Numbered from the stretch's first letter, positions 26,405 through 32,885 are shown. The stretch: 32,885 bases of DNA from CAJQQK01 sp963696075 (GCA_963696075.1 CAVOJD010000018.1:1-32885), one strand, 5' to 3'. The notes: a model not told the origin generated them from the letters alone. Numbers and translations: made by a program.

Positions 26405-26672
26405 GGCAACACTATCGCTCGACACCTACAAGACTATCTCGCGGCTGCAAGAGCGGGGGTATTCCAAGCAGCAAGCTGAAGGTTTCGTGGCCGTCATCCA
26501 GAGCGCCGATTTGGCCGATGTGGCAACACGAGACGATATCTCCGCCCTCAAGAACGACATCGCAGCACTTGAACGCAGTCTCTATGGCGCGCGCATCGAG
26601 CTGTACAAGGTCGCGGCCGCCCAGACGCTCGTGATCATCGGCGCCGTTGCGGCAATCATACAGGCATTTTGA
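26403..26672 (+). CDS. DUF1640/CCDC90-like small membrane protein
   Basis: The 89-residue protein starts MATLSLDTYKTISRLQERGY, continues with KQQAEGFVAVIQSADLADVAT and a coiled coil (DISALKNDIAALERSL), and ends in one membrane span (AAAQTLVIIGAVAAIIQAF). This layout matches bacterial relatives of the CCDC90 (MCUR1-like) family, DUF1640. The bacterial function is unknown. ATG 26403 was chosen over earlier in-frame starts because family similarity begins there; it would give an almost leaderless transcript if the palindrome box is the promoter. Confidence 0.75.
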   Translation: MATLSLDTYKTISRLQERGYSKQQAEGFVAVIQSADLADVATRDDISALKNDIAALERSLYGARIELYKVAAAQTLVIIGAVAAIIQAF

Positions 26673-26682
26673 TCCAAAGCTT

Positions 26683-26880
26683 ATGTTGTCATTTTTCACA
26701 CCAGAACCCCGCCAGATGTCGATCGAGGAGCGCATCCTCGGCATGAGCGAGCATGCAATCCGAACCAAAATCCCGGACAAACTGCGCGAGACCGGTCTCT
26801 TCACTGAAGAAGAAGTCGAACGCGCCGTCACCTGGCTTATCGAATTCCGTGCCCAACATCATCTCGACGTGATCGAGTGA
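26683..26880 (+). CDS. Small acidic protein of unknown function
   Basis: The 65-residue protein starts 10 nt after the DUF1640-like gene and is probably co-transcribed. It contains MSIEERILGMSEHAIRTKIP, LRETGLFTEEEVERAVTWLI and a His-rich end (FRAQHHLDVIE). Helical throughout, with no membrane span. An internal ATG at 26716 is an alternative start. I recognise no family. Confidence 0.55.
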   Translation: MLSFFTPEPRQMSIEERILGMSEHAIRTKIPDKLRETGLFTEEEVERAVTWLIEFRAQHHLDVIE

Positions 26881-26962
26881 ATTTGCCTGTACGGAGCTCA
26901 CGTCGCCATGCCGTGGTCGTTGCTTCGCAAATCATAAATTGCACTAAACCGCTCCGCGGTAT

Positions 26963-27337
26963 TCATCCGGTGCGAAGGCTGAGTGTTAGCGGGGAAGGCC
27001 GTTGTTGACGCTTGCGCAGTTTCTTGCGGCGATGCCTCTGGTAATCCATTACTGCCGCTGCGAATGGCAGAGACCGATGGATACGGACATGGGTCAGGGA
27101 TGTTGCGACCAGGTCGTCGGTGCCGTTAGGGCGCATATGACAGATGATGCCGCCATAGGTCAGCTCATAGGTCACCTCAAGGACTATCTCCTTGGCAGCG
27201 ATCGACATGTTCGGGCTGCATTCACGCAACCGCGCCAGTGTCGAGGCTGGCAACTCGACTTCGAACGGTACGGCTGCCTTCAGTGTCGCAACGAGACGGG
27301 CGGTCTTGTCAAGTTTGTCCAGGATCTCGTTTCCAAT
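26963..27337 (-). CDS. Small protein of unknown function, paralogue B (start unclear)
   Basis: The sequence VTYELTYGGIICHMRPN, SLTHVRIHRSLPFAAAVMDY and a basic tail (RHRRKKLRKRQQR) match the neighbour at 27348-27683 along the whole length. The homologous N-terminal part (LDKTARLVATLKAAVPFEVE) is encoded upstream of the first ordinary start-like codon (TTG 27253), up to at least 27320. The only in-frame candidate near the expected position is ATT at 27337, 11 nt after the stop of paralogue A. Either an unusual start, coupling to the upstream gene, or a lost start codon must be assumed. Function is unknown. Confidence 0.55.
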   Translation of the reverse strand: MGNEILDKLDKTARLVATLKAAVPFEVELPASTLARLRECSPNMSIAAKEIVLEVTYELTYGGIICHMRPNGTDDLVATSLTHVRIHRSLPFAAAVMDYQRHRRKKLRKRQQRPSPLTLSLRTG

Positions 27338-27347
27338 CGCGCCAAGA

Positions 27348-27683
27348 TCAGTACTGCATGGCGTATTGCTTCTTGAGCTTCTTCACTCTGTGTTTCTGAT
27401 AAGCGAGTGTGGCCGCGGCGAACGGCAGAGTGCGCGGCACGCGCACGTGGGTCAGCGACACTACGACCATGCTGTCGGCGTCCGAGGGTGCGATGTGGCA
27501 CATGATGCCGCCGTCGTCGCCAGCATACGAGATGTCAGTGACAGTCTCGATTGGCTTGACGGTCAATGGCCTTTGTTGTGTGGCAAAGCCAACGACCAGT
27601 TCAGGCATCAAGCGCACCTCGAAGGGCAATGCTTCTTCCATGGCGTCGAGCAGCGCTTCGGTTTTCTCCGGCCGGTCAAGCAT
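27348..27683 (-). CDS. Small protein of unknown function, paralogue A
   Basis: The 111-residue protein starts MLDRPEKTEALLDAMEEALP at ATG 27683 with GAGGAG 9 nt upstream. It has a beta-rich centre (ETVTDISYAGDDGGIMCHIA), the motif SLTHVRVPRTLPFAAATLAY, and ends basic (KHRVKKLKKQ). It shares the last two elements with paralogue B directly downstream, which it probably drives in one transcript. I know no family name. The pair lies just upstream of, and divergent from, the right IS91 module. Confidence 0.65.
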   Translation of the reverse strand: MLDRPEKTEALLDAMEEALPFEVRLMPELVVGFATQQRPLTVKPIETVTDISYAGDDGGIMCHIAPSDADSMVVVSLTHVRVPRTLPFAAATLAYQKHRVKKLKKQYAMQY

Positions 27684-27888
27684 CGCTGATCTCCTCACGT
27701 TTGCCGCAAGCCACCCGGGCGAACCATCGGCGGCAGAGAATGGCTCAACCAAGCCATTCCGCATACGTCGCACAACATAACCTCTGCGACGCTAGCCGAT
27801 TCGCTTCGTTCGCACCGGCCTTCGTTACCGGATCCTCACGGCTATCGGCGTTCCATGCGTGCTCCTCATATTCACAAGGAGAACGCCA

Positions 27889-28755
27889 ATGACCAAGCAG
27901 ATCACACCGCTGCGCCAGCGCATGCTCGATGACATGGCCATGCGCAACATGTCGCCCAACACCCAGAAGGTCTACACCTACGCCGTTGCCAACTTCGCTC
28001 GCTATCATCACCGCTCTCCCGACCAGCTTGGGCTTGAGCACGTCCGCGACTACCGGCTGCATCTGCTCGCACGCGGCCTCAAGACACGCTCGATCAACCC
28101 GATCGTCGGCGGACTGCGCTTCTTCTACGGCACGACGCTCGGCAACAAGGCGCTAGCCGAGCAGATCCCATTCGCCCGTGCCGAGGATACGTTGCCGGCC
28201 GTGCTGACCAGAGGCCAGGTGCTGCAGCTTGTGTCAGCCGAACCTGCCATCATGATGCGCACCATTTTCATCACCATCTACGCTGCCGGCCTGCGCATTT
28301 CCGAAGTGGTCAAGCTGACGCCCGCCGACATCCAGTCCAAGCGCATGGTAATCCGGGTGCGTCAGGCCAAGGGTCACAAGGATCGCTACGTCATGCTGTC
28401 CGAGCAACTGCTTGGGATTCTGCGCACGTATTGGACGCACAAGTGGCCATCAGGCAAGCATCTGTTCCCGAGCCCGACGACCGATCGACCAATCACGGTG
28501 CGCTCGGTTCAGCGTTCATTCCGCGAAGCGGCAGACGGGATTGGTCTGGATGCCGATGTCAGCCCCCACACGCTGCGTCATAGCTTTGCGACGCATCTCT
28601 ACGAGCAAGGGGTCGACATTCGCACGATCCAGCAACTTCTCGGCCACAACAACATCAACTCGACCACACGCTACACGCGCGTCGCGATCAACACGATCCG
28701 CCAGATCCAAAGCCCTTTGGAGATGTTGATCAAGGAGATGGGGCCGCTGGATTGA
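27889..28755 (+). CDS. Tyrosine recombinase (XerC/D-like) of the right IS91 module
   Basis: The 288-residue protein has a core-binding domain (about 5-90) and a catalytic domain with R135 (AAGLRISEVVKL), K161 (RQAKGHKDRYV), H227 and R230 (SPHTLRHSFATHL), H253 (LLGHNNINSTTRY) and nucleophile Y262, the full R-K-H-R-H-Y set. ATG 27889 is preceded by AAGGAG 6 nt upstream; an in-frame GTG at 27859 lacks one. The C-terminal end QSPLEMLIKEM parallels ESPIDLLRD of the left copy, showing common descent. It is followed 10 nt later by the transposase gene, probably in one transcript. Confidence 0.93.
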   Translation: MTKQITPLRQRMLDDMAMRNMSPNTQKVYTYAVANFARYHHRSPDQLGLEHVRDYRLHLLARGLKTRSINPIVGGLRFFYGTTLGNKALAEQIPFARAEDTLPAVLTRGQVLQLVSAEPAIMMRTIFITIYAAGLRISEVVKLTPADIQSKRMVIRVRQAKGHKDRYVMLSEQLLGILRTYWTHKWPSGKHLFPSPTTDRPITVRSVQRSFREAADGIGLDADVSPHTLRHSFATHLYEQGVDIRTIQQLLGHNNINSTTRYTRVAINTIRQIQSPLEMLIKEMGPLD

Positions 28756-28765
28756 GCGGCCCGTC

Positions 28766-29971
28766 GTGTCGCGCCCGAAGCTCGAGGTGGCGGATATATT
28801 CCGCCGCTTCGGTGCGGCGTGGCGCGCCGCCAATGCGGCTCATGTGAGCCTTGCGCAGCGGCGTGTCATGACGGCAATCGAGATCTGCAGAACCGCAGCA
28901 CTGGGCGGCCACGTCGAGCGCTGCCAGGACTGTGCGCACACGCGCATCGCCTATAACTCCTGCCGCAACCGGCATTGTCCGAAGTGCCAGTGGCGTGCGG
29001 CCGAGGCGTGGCTCGAAGCGCGCAAGGCCGAGTTGCTGCCGGTTCCCTATTTCCACATCGTTTTCACATTGCCGGCCGAACTGCGGACAATCGCTTACCA
29101 GAACAAGGCCAAGGTCTATGGCCTGTTGTTCAAGGCGACAGCCGAGACGCTAACCACGATTGCCGCCGATCCCAAGCATTTGGGCGCCGATATCGGCGTC
29201 ACCGCGGTGCTGCATACGTGGGGCCAGAAGCTTGATCATCATCCGCACCTCCATTGCATCGTGCCGGGCGGCGGTATTTCGCCCGATGGAACACGGTGGG
29301 TGCCGAGCCGGCCCAAGTTCCTCGTTCACGTGCGGGTGCTCTCAGAGCTGTTCCGGCGCCTGTTCCTGGAAGGCCTTTCCAGGTTGCATGCTGATGGCGC
29401 ATTACAGTTTTTCGGCGACCTCACTCCGTTGTCCAACGCGCGCGCGTTCGATGCACTTCTGGCGCCGCTGCGGTTCGCCAATTGGGTGGTCTACGCCAAG
29501 CGTCCGTTTGCTGGACCAAGCCAAGTCCTCGCCTACCTGGCGCGCTATACTCACCGTGTCGCGATTTCCAACCGTCGATTGCTCGAGGTCGGCGATGACC
29601 ACGTCAGCTTTCGCTGGAAAGATTATCGCGAGGATGGCAAAGCCAGAATGAAGGTGATGCGCCTGGCACCGGGCGAGTTCATGCGCCGCTTCCTGATGCA
29701 CGTGTTGCCGAACGGATTCCATCGCATCCGCCACTACGGACTATTCGCCAACGGCCACCGCGCCGCCAAGCTGGAGTTGTGCCGCAAGCTCCTCGAGGTT
29801 CCAGTCCCTGAGGTGCAGACAGACGGCAGCGCCGATCAGCACGACGAGGGCAACAAAGAACCGCCATCCTGCCCCTGTTGCGGAGGGCGCATGCGCATCA
29901 TAGAGGTATTCGAGCGCGGCACCGCCCCTCGAACGCAGGCCTCATCGATCATCAGGATCGACACGTCATGA
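28766..29971 (+). CDS. IS91-family HUH/Y2 transposase (right copy)
   Basis: The 401-residue protein parallels the left copy block by block. It has the cysteine-rich N terminus ending SCRNRHCPKCQWR, the HUH motif DHHPHLHCIVPGGG, the two-tyrosine block AYLARYTHRVAISNRRL, the HGLFANG-like segment RHYGLFANGHRAAKL and a C-terminal CPCCGGRMRIIEVFERG. It starts at GTG 28766, 10 nt after the recombinase stop. It is complete and has no frameshift. Amino-acid similarity to the left copy is high but differences are spread along the protein, so the two arrived or diverged separately. Confidence 0.93.
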   Translation: MSRPKLEVADIFRRFGAAWRAANAAHVSLAQRRVMTAIEICRTAALGGHVERCQDCAHTRIAYNSCRNRHCPKCQWRAAEAWLEARKAELLPVPYFHIVFTLPAELRTIAYQNKAKVYGLLFKATAETLTTIAADPKHLGADIGVTAVLHTWGQKLDHHPHLHCIVPGGGISPDGTRWVPSRPKFLVHVRVLSELFRRLFLEGLSRLHADGALQFFGDLTPLSNARAFDALLAPLRFANWVVYAKRPFAGPSQVLAYLARYTHRVAISNRRLLEVGDDHVSFRWKDYREDGKARMKVMRLAPGEFMRRFLMHVLPNGFHRIRHYGLFANGHRAAKLELCRKLLEVPVPEVQTDGSADQHDEGNKEPPSCPCCGGRMRIIEVFERGTAPRTQASSIIRIDTS

Positions 29972-30326
29972 CGATGCCATCGCTTCTTTCACACTCAAAG
30001 CACGGACGGTTGCGACGCTGGTTCGATCCCGGCAACGGCGATGCGTGTGTCGAGCGGCGCCGGCATGGCAAATGTGAGGCTTCGGTTCGAGTTGTGACAC
30101 GACGATCGAACCATTGCGAACCGGAATTTGCCGGACCGCCACCATCATGTGGGCTCGGCAGCCTGGCGCAATTGTCCTTCAGGCGAGCGACAGCGCCGGA
30201 GCATTTTCCTAAAACGCCATAGCAGTGCACGCAGCCCGCGGTTTCGTACAATTCAGTTTCTGCAACGCCGCCATCCGGCGCTGCACACGACGCTGCCTGA
30301 TTGCCACCGGCATCGCAGAAACCTCA

Positions 30327-30401
30327 ATATTGTGCGACGCTTACGATACCGCTCAACGGAGCCCTTTCCTGTCCTTCGTTCGCTTCATGGATATTGTGCG
30401 A
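30327..30401. repeat. Two direct copies of an 11-bp motif upstream of the HTH gene
   Basis: ATATTGTGCGA occurs at 30327-30337 and again at 30391-30401, 64 bp apart, within the non-coding DNA before the HTH gene. It could be a binding site pair; chance cannot be excluded. Confidence 0.35.
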
Positions 30402-30466
30402 ACTTGGCCCCAGGCGATCCGCCGCCATTGTCCCCTGGCTTCGACACGACCGTACACACCGGATGC

Positions 30467-30472
30467 TATACT
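30467..30472 (+). promoter_or_regulatory. -10-like box of the HTH gene
   Basis: TATACT lies 7 nt before ATG 30480, so transcription would begin almost at the start codon. The -35 box is poor. If ATG 30501 is the true start, the leader would be about 25 nt. Confidence 0.35.
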
Positions 30473-30479
30473 GTGAGCA

Positions 30480-30830
30480 ATGAAGCAATTCGGTGCCGCA
30501 ATGGAGGCTCGCTACAAGAACATCATTCTTGATGGATTTGACCCCGTGGCCGCCGCCGGCTTCACCCAAGTGCCGAATGTCATCCTGAAATCGACGGATC
30601 TGAGCGTTGGCGCCAAGCTCATGTACGCCTTGCTGCTGTCCTATGCATGGCAGAAAGAGTCCTGCTTTCCCGGCCAGGAAACACTGGCTACGGACATGGG
30701 CGTTTCCAAACGCAGTGTTGTGACTTTCATCAAGGAACTTGATCGCAGCGGCTTCTTGAGCGTCAAACGCCAAGGCCTAGGCAAGGTCAACATCTATACC
30801 CTGCACGCCAAGGTGAAGCCGAAACGTTGA
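30480..30830 (+). CDS. Small helix-turn-helix protein, replication-initiator-like (HTH_36)
   Basis: The 116-residue protein contains FTQVPNVILKSTDLSVGAKL, then MYALLLSYAWQKESCFPGQE and a winged helix (LATDMGVSKRSVVTFIKELD, then RSGFLSVKRQGLGKVNIYTL). This is the HTH_36 layout seen in small plasmid or island replication and regulatory proteins. It may start at ATG 30480 or ATG 30501 (MEARYKN). Directly downstream are two 24-bp repeats, a hairpin and an AT-rich palindrome. An origin- or operator-binding role is therefore likely by context, but a plain transcription regulator is equally possible. Only the DNA-binding part is present; full-length Rep proteins are longer. Confidence 0.72.
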   Translation: MKQFGAAMEARYKNIILDGFDPVAAAGFTQVPNVILKSTDLSVGAKLMYALLLSYAWQKESCFPGQETLATDMGVSKRSVVTFIKELDRSGFLSVKRQGLGKVNIYTLHAKVKPKR

Positions 30831-30842
30831 CCGCTTCCCACA

Positions 30843-30911
30843 CTGAAGTGAAAAATCTGCACTTCCAGAGATGCAGGGGTTGCACCCCTGAAGTGAAATA
30901 TCTGCACTTCC
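30843..30911. repeat. Two 24-bp direct repeats flanking a hairpin (iteron-like)
   Basis: Repeats at 30843-30866 and 30888-30911 agree in 23 of 24 bases, starting CTGAAGTGAAA and ending TCTGCACTTCC. Each also has inverted arms GAAGTG/CACTTC. Between them CAGGGGT (30874-30880) and ACCCCTG (30884-30890) form a 7-bp hairpin with a 3-nt loop, overlapping the second repeat. The spacing of 45 bp is about four helical turns. They begin 12 bp after the HTH gene stop. Confidence 0.7.
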
Positions 30912-30970
30912 CTCTATATAATTATATACAGAGAAAAATACACATATGAAGAATACTCATCTTTCCAATT
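30912..30970. other. AT-rich stretch with 14-bp palindrome
   Basis: The perfect palindrome TATATAATTATATA lies at 30915-30928, directly beside the second repeat, within an AT-rich run to about 30970. Next to iteron-like repeats this resembles a DNA-unwinding element; it could also be promoter DNA. Confidence 0.45.
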
Positions 30971-31046
30971 AAGAAATGAGGAGCGGATCAGACCACGAAA
31001 TCGGAATTTGTCAAGAACGCTTCCCTTTGCTGGCCACTCAAAACAA

Positions 31047-31072
31047 GAAAGCCGCCCCGAAGAGCGGCTTTC
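31047..31072 (-). terminator. Rho-independent terminator of the AlpA-like gene
   Basis: GAAAGCCGC (31047-31055) and GCGGCTTTC (31064-31072) form a perfect 9-bp stem with an 8-nt loop. On the minus strand it is followed by TTGTTTTGAG. It lies 31 nt after the AlpA-like stop; the stem itself could also stop transcription from the left. Confidence 0.8.
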
Positions 31073-31102
31073 CCTGATCCGTCAAGAGGAGTTTCTTAGT
31101 CC

Positions 31103-31312
31103 TCACGAAGTCAAGCTTCCCTCGTCACGCTTGGCCAAGCGCTCCTCGATCCACGCCTCCACCTCAGATAGCATCCACGCGACCCGGTTCTGGCCCAGCC
31201 TCAACCGCTTTGGGAATTGGCCTGCCTTCTCCAGCCGGGCGATGTGCTGGGGCGAGTACTTCACGAGCTTCGTCAGCTCCTTCTTGCAGATAAGCTGTTT
31301 TGGATGTGACAT
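31103..31312 (-). CDS. AlpA-family excisionase/transcription regulator
   Basis: The 69-residue protein begins MSHPKQLICKKELTKLVKYS at ATG 31312 with GGAGGA about 8 nt upstream. Its helix-turn-helix (KYSPQHIARLEKAGQFPKRL) and the wing plus C-terminal helix RVAWMLSEVEAWIEERLAKR are typical of AlpA/phage regulatory proteins. Such proteins act as excisionase-type direction factors or activate the integrase gene of P4-like elements. It lies 170 nt downstream of the integrase on the same strand and has its own terminator. An in-frame start at 31417 would add an unconserved extension. Confidence 0.88.
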   Translation of the reverse strand: MSHPKQLICKKELTKLVKYSPQHIARLEKAGQFPKRLRLGQNRVAWMLSEVEAWIEERLAKRDEGSLTS

Positions 31313-31481
31313 CTCAGATCCTCCATGTTGAAACGGAGCATCCGGATGCCCCAGCCTCGGTGCAAACCGAGCCCACTGGGCACCTTTGAATTTAAGCGCG
31401 AATCGCTGCGACGACAAGATTCACATAGTTGAACATGGCGGCACATTTTCCGACCTGAGGCAGCTCGATCGTTCATCGCGG

Positions 31482-32693
31482 TCAATCTGTTGCAGTAATT
31501 TCCCCAATGCGCTGTGACCACTTTTTAAGAGCTTCCCGTTTCTCTGCGAGGTAGCTGTAGACATCATAGACGCCGGCAATGCCGCCCAGCTCACCCGTCA
31601 AATGGTTCAGAACACGCTCTTTCACGTGCGGGACCACGCCAAGCTTTGCCAGGTTCGTTGATCCCGTGCGTCGCAGATCATGGATCGTCCATCCGGTGAC
31701 GCCGGACAACTTGTCGATGCGGTTCTTGCTCTTTGACCAGTCGGCAAACACCTTTCCGTCAGATCGCTGCGCCGGAAACAGCAAACGGTCGTCGACGCGC
31801 GGTACTGTTCTGAGGATTTCGATCGCGAGGTCGGTCAACGGCACGAGATATGTGCGACCGGATTTGTTCTCTTCAGCTGGGACGCGCCAAACCTTCTCGC
31901 CCCAATCGATCATGTCCCACCGCAGCCCGACGACTTCACTGCGGCGCTGCACGGTGACAAGAAGCAGCTGGATGATAATCCCGTAGGGATGACCCATTTG
32001 GGACGCGGCGTGCCAGACGGCGGCCAGTTCATCGTCGGTCAGAACCCGATCGCGCTTCTTTTTCGGCGCAGGACTTCGAAGGCCCACGCACGGGCTCACA
32101 TCGATCTTTCCCTGGCCCACGCACCAGTTGAAGAACGCTCGGATGTGACCGAACGCATGATTGGCAGCACTTGGGCTTTCATCCTTGATGATCTGCCCCT
32201 TGGCGTCCCGCTGCGGCCGAGCCACGATGGCATTGATGACCTGCACCACGTGCTGTTTGTTGATCTGTCGTATGTCCCGAGCCCGCCAGAGCTGGACGAA
32301 CTCCATCCTCAGCACGCGATCGGCTTCGGCCAGTGTTCGCTCCTTCATGAAGCGGGTTCCATGCTGCTGCAAATACTCGTCGACAACTCTGTCGAACGCA
32401 TGGCCCGAAACGACCTTTGGCCGGCCGATGGCCGGTTGCTTGCCTGTCTTTGCTTCCGATACGGCGGCGTGCGCTTTTGCACGAGCCTCCGCCAGCTTGA
32501 TATCCGGATATCGTCCAAGACTCAGCCGGATCAACCTGCCGTTCACCCGTGTGCGCAGAGCAAAGGTCTTCACCCCATGCTTGGTCACTCGAACAGACAG
32601 CCCGGGAAACCTCCCGTCGGGGATCTCTAGGCGCCCGTCCGACGGCGGACGAAGCTTCTTAATTTCGAGATCAGTGAGTGCCTTCTTGGTCAT
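31482..32693 (-). CDS. P4-type site-specific integrase (tyrosine recombinase)
   Basis: The 403-residue protein has the N-terminal DUF4102 arm-binding domain (ALTDLEIKKLRPPSDGRLEI, FPGLSVRVTKHGVKTFALR), a core-binding domain (about 95-200) and a catalytic domain. Catalytic parts are VQRRSEVVGLRW (first arginine), the lysine near ENKSGRTY, HDLRRTGSTNLAKLG (histidine, arginine), VLNHLTG (histidine) and the nucleophile tyrosine in YDVYSYLAEKREAL. It starts at ATG 32693 with GGGTGG upstream, about 160 bp from the tRNA-derived attachment site and directed away from it. It should integrate the island at the 3' end of the initiator tRNA gene. The gene appears intact. Confidence 0.93.
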   Translation of the reverse strand: MTKKALTDLEIKKLRPPSDGRLEIPDGRFPGLSVRVTKHGVKTFALRTRVNGRLIRLSLGRYPDIKLAEARAKAHAAVSEAKTGKQPAIGRPKVVSGHAFDRVVDEYLQQHGTRFMKERTLAEADRVLRMEFVQLWRARDIRQINKQHVVQVINAIVARPQRDAKGQIIKDESPSAANHAFGHIRAFFNWCVGQGKIDVSPCVGLRSPAPKKKRDRVLTDDELAAVWHAASQMGHPYGIIIQLLLVTVQRRSEVVGLRWDMIDWGEKVWRVPAEENKSGRTYLVPLTDLAIEILRTVPRVDDRLLFPAQRSDGKVFADWSKSKNRIDKLSGVTGWTIHDLRRTGSTNLAKLGVVPHVKERVLNHLTGELGGIAGVYDVYSYLAEKREALKKWSQRIGEITATD

Positions 32694-32716
32694 TTGCCAC
32701 CCATACCTGAAAAGCT

Positions 32717-32738
32717 ATGGGGTCACAATGGGGTCACA
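32717..32738. repeat. Tandem 11-bp repeat upstream of the integrase
   Basis: ATGGGGTCACA is repeated exactly twice (32717-32727, 32728-32738) between the integrase start and the attachment site. Position and spacing of one helical turn fit arm-type integrase or excisionase binding sites. Confidence 0.5.
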
Positions 32739-32854
32739 AAAAGTGCACCTCTTGGATGGTGAGGCATGTTCTGTAATGACCCATAAAACTCAATAAAAAC
32801 AGATTATTGCTTGGAATCATGTTGTCTGACGAATCCCCTTGAATCGCTTTCCCT

Positions 32855-32885
32855 TCAGGCTCATAACCTGAAGGTCGTAGGTTCA
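32855..32885 (+). other. Attachment site: 3' part of an initiator-type tRNA-Met(CAU)
   Basis: TCAGG-CTCATAA-CCTGA (32855-32871) is a perfect anticodon arm with anticodon CAT at 32862-32864, followed by AGGTC and the start of the T arm GTAGGTTCA, which runs off the window. The T loop beginning TTCA and the stem A-G-G/C-C-T fit initiator tRNA of rhizobia. No D arm or acceptor 5' strand precedes it: the sequence before 32855 no longer matches a tRNA. This is therefore the tRNA 3' duplication at an integration junction, with the crossover at or near the anticodon arm. Confidence 0.75.

Larger units (their letters stand above)
27774..30245 (+). mobile_element. IS91-family module with companion tyrosine recombinase (right copy)
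   Basis: The arrangement is the same as in the left module but on the plus strand: tyrosine recombinase, 10-nt gap, HUH/Y2 transposase, then about 270 bp of non-coding DNA. The ori-side end is placed at 30245, where CCGCGGTTTC ends, followed by GTAC; the left module ends CCGCGATTTC before GTTC. The inner boundary is uncertain and 27774 is only the first base after the last clearly foreign frame. The protein products differ from those of the left copy, so this is not a duplicate of it. Confidence 0.6.

Noticed and set aside
78..30245. A composite transposon made of identical IS91 copies
   Set aside because: The two transposases and recombinases differ along their length, and IS91 elements do not move as classical composite transposons.
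30843..30911. CRISPR array
   Set aside because: Only two repeats, no cas genes, and the interval is a palindrome, not a spacer.
30973..31078. A 33-codon frame starting at an ATG after AT-rich DNA
   Set aside because: It runs through the terminator hairpin, with no ribosome site or protein character.
32840..32885. A complete tRNA-Met gene
   Set aside because: The D arm and 5' acceptor strand are missing upstream of the anticodon arm, and the 3' end lies outside the window.

Overview
The window reads as an accessory, mobile-element-rich stretch of an alphaproteobacterial genome, most likely Hyphomicrobiales (Rhizobiales). This rests on the general look of the GC-rich proteins, on two IS91-type modules that each carry a companion tyrosine recombinase, and on the 3' piece of an initiator-type tRNA-Met(CAU) at the right edge. 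Its anticodon stem has A-G-G opposite C-C-U, a variant of the usual GGG/CCC known from some rhizobia. No species can be named from sequence alone.

The right edge (30.2-32.9 kb) looks like the integration end of a genomic island or integrative element. It holds a P4-type integrase divergent from the tRNA-derived attachment site, an AlpA-type excisionase-like regulator with its own terminator, and a small HTH protein followed by two 24-bp repeats, a hairpin and an AT-rich palindrome, which together resemble a small replication or control region. The other end of the element is not in the window.

Two related but non-identical IS91-family modules (tyrosine recombinase followed by HUH/Y2 transposase) bracket the cargo: about 78-2562 on the minus strand and about 27774-30245 on the plus strand. 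Both transposase 3' ends (ori side) face outward and both recombinase 5' ends (ter side) face the cargo. Further elements inside are a decayed IS110-family transposase (9317-10148) and an apparently intact IS3-family element (21875-23156), which abuts an AAA/TPR regulator gene lacking its 5' part.

The cargo, left to right: (1) a polysaccharide-synthase-like cluster of a zinc-ribbon (TackOD1-like) protein, a processive family-2 glycosyltransferase and a frameshifted HlyD-type membrane-fusion protein; (2) about 1 kb without a clear gene, then a LysE/RhtB-type exporter; (3) the IS110 relic and a class I methyltransferase; (4) a minus-strand pair of acyl-activating enzymes, a long-chain acyl-CoA synthetase translationally coupled to a 961-residue ACP - fatty acyl-AMP ligase - PlsC acyltransferase fusion; (5) a dipeptide/oligopeptide ABC transporter operon whose binding protein and first permease are broken by several frameshifts while the second permease and the double ATPase are intact; (6) the IS3 element and the truncated AAA/TPR gene; (7) a small cluster of an HTH/coiled-coil protein, a DUF1640-like membrane protein and a 65-residue protein; (8) two tandem paralogous small genes of unknown function on the minus strand.

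The mixture of intact fusions, frameshifted genes, truncated insertion sequences and several gene-free segments is typical of an island that gains and loses cargo. The parts most worth following up are the zinc-ribbon/glycosyltransferase/fusion-protein set, the ACP-FAAL-PlsC fusion with its coupled synthetase, the iteron-like region beside the HTH protein, and the paired outward-facing IS91 modules.
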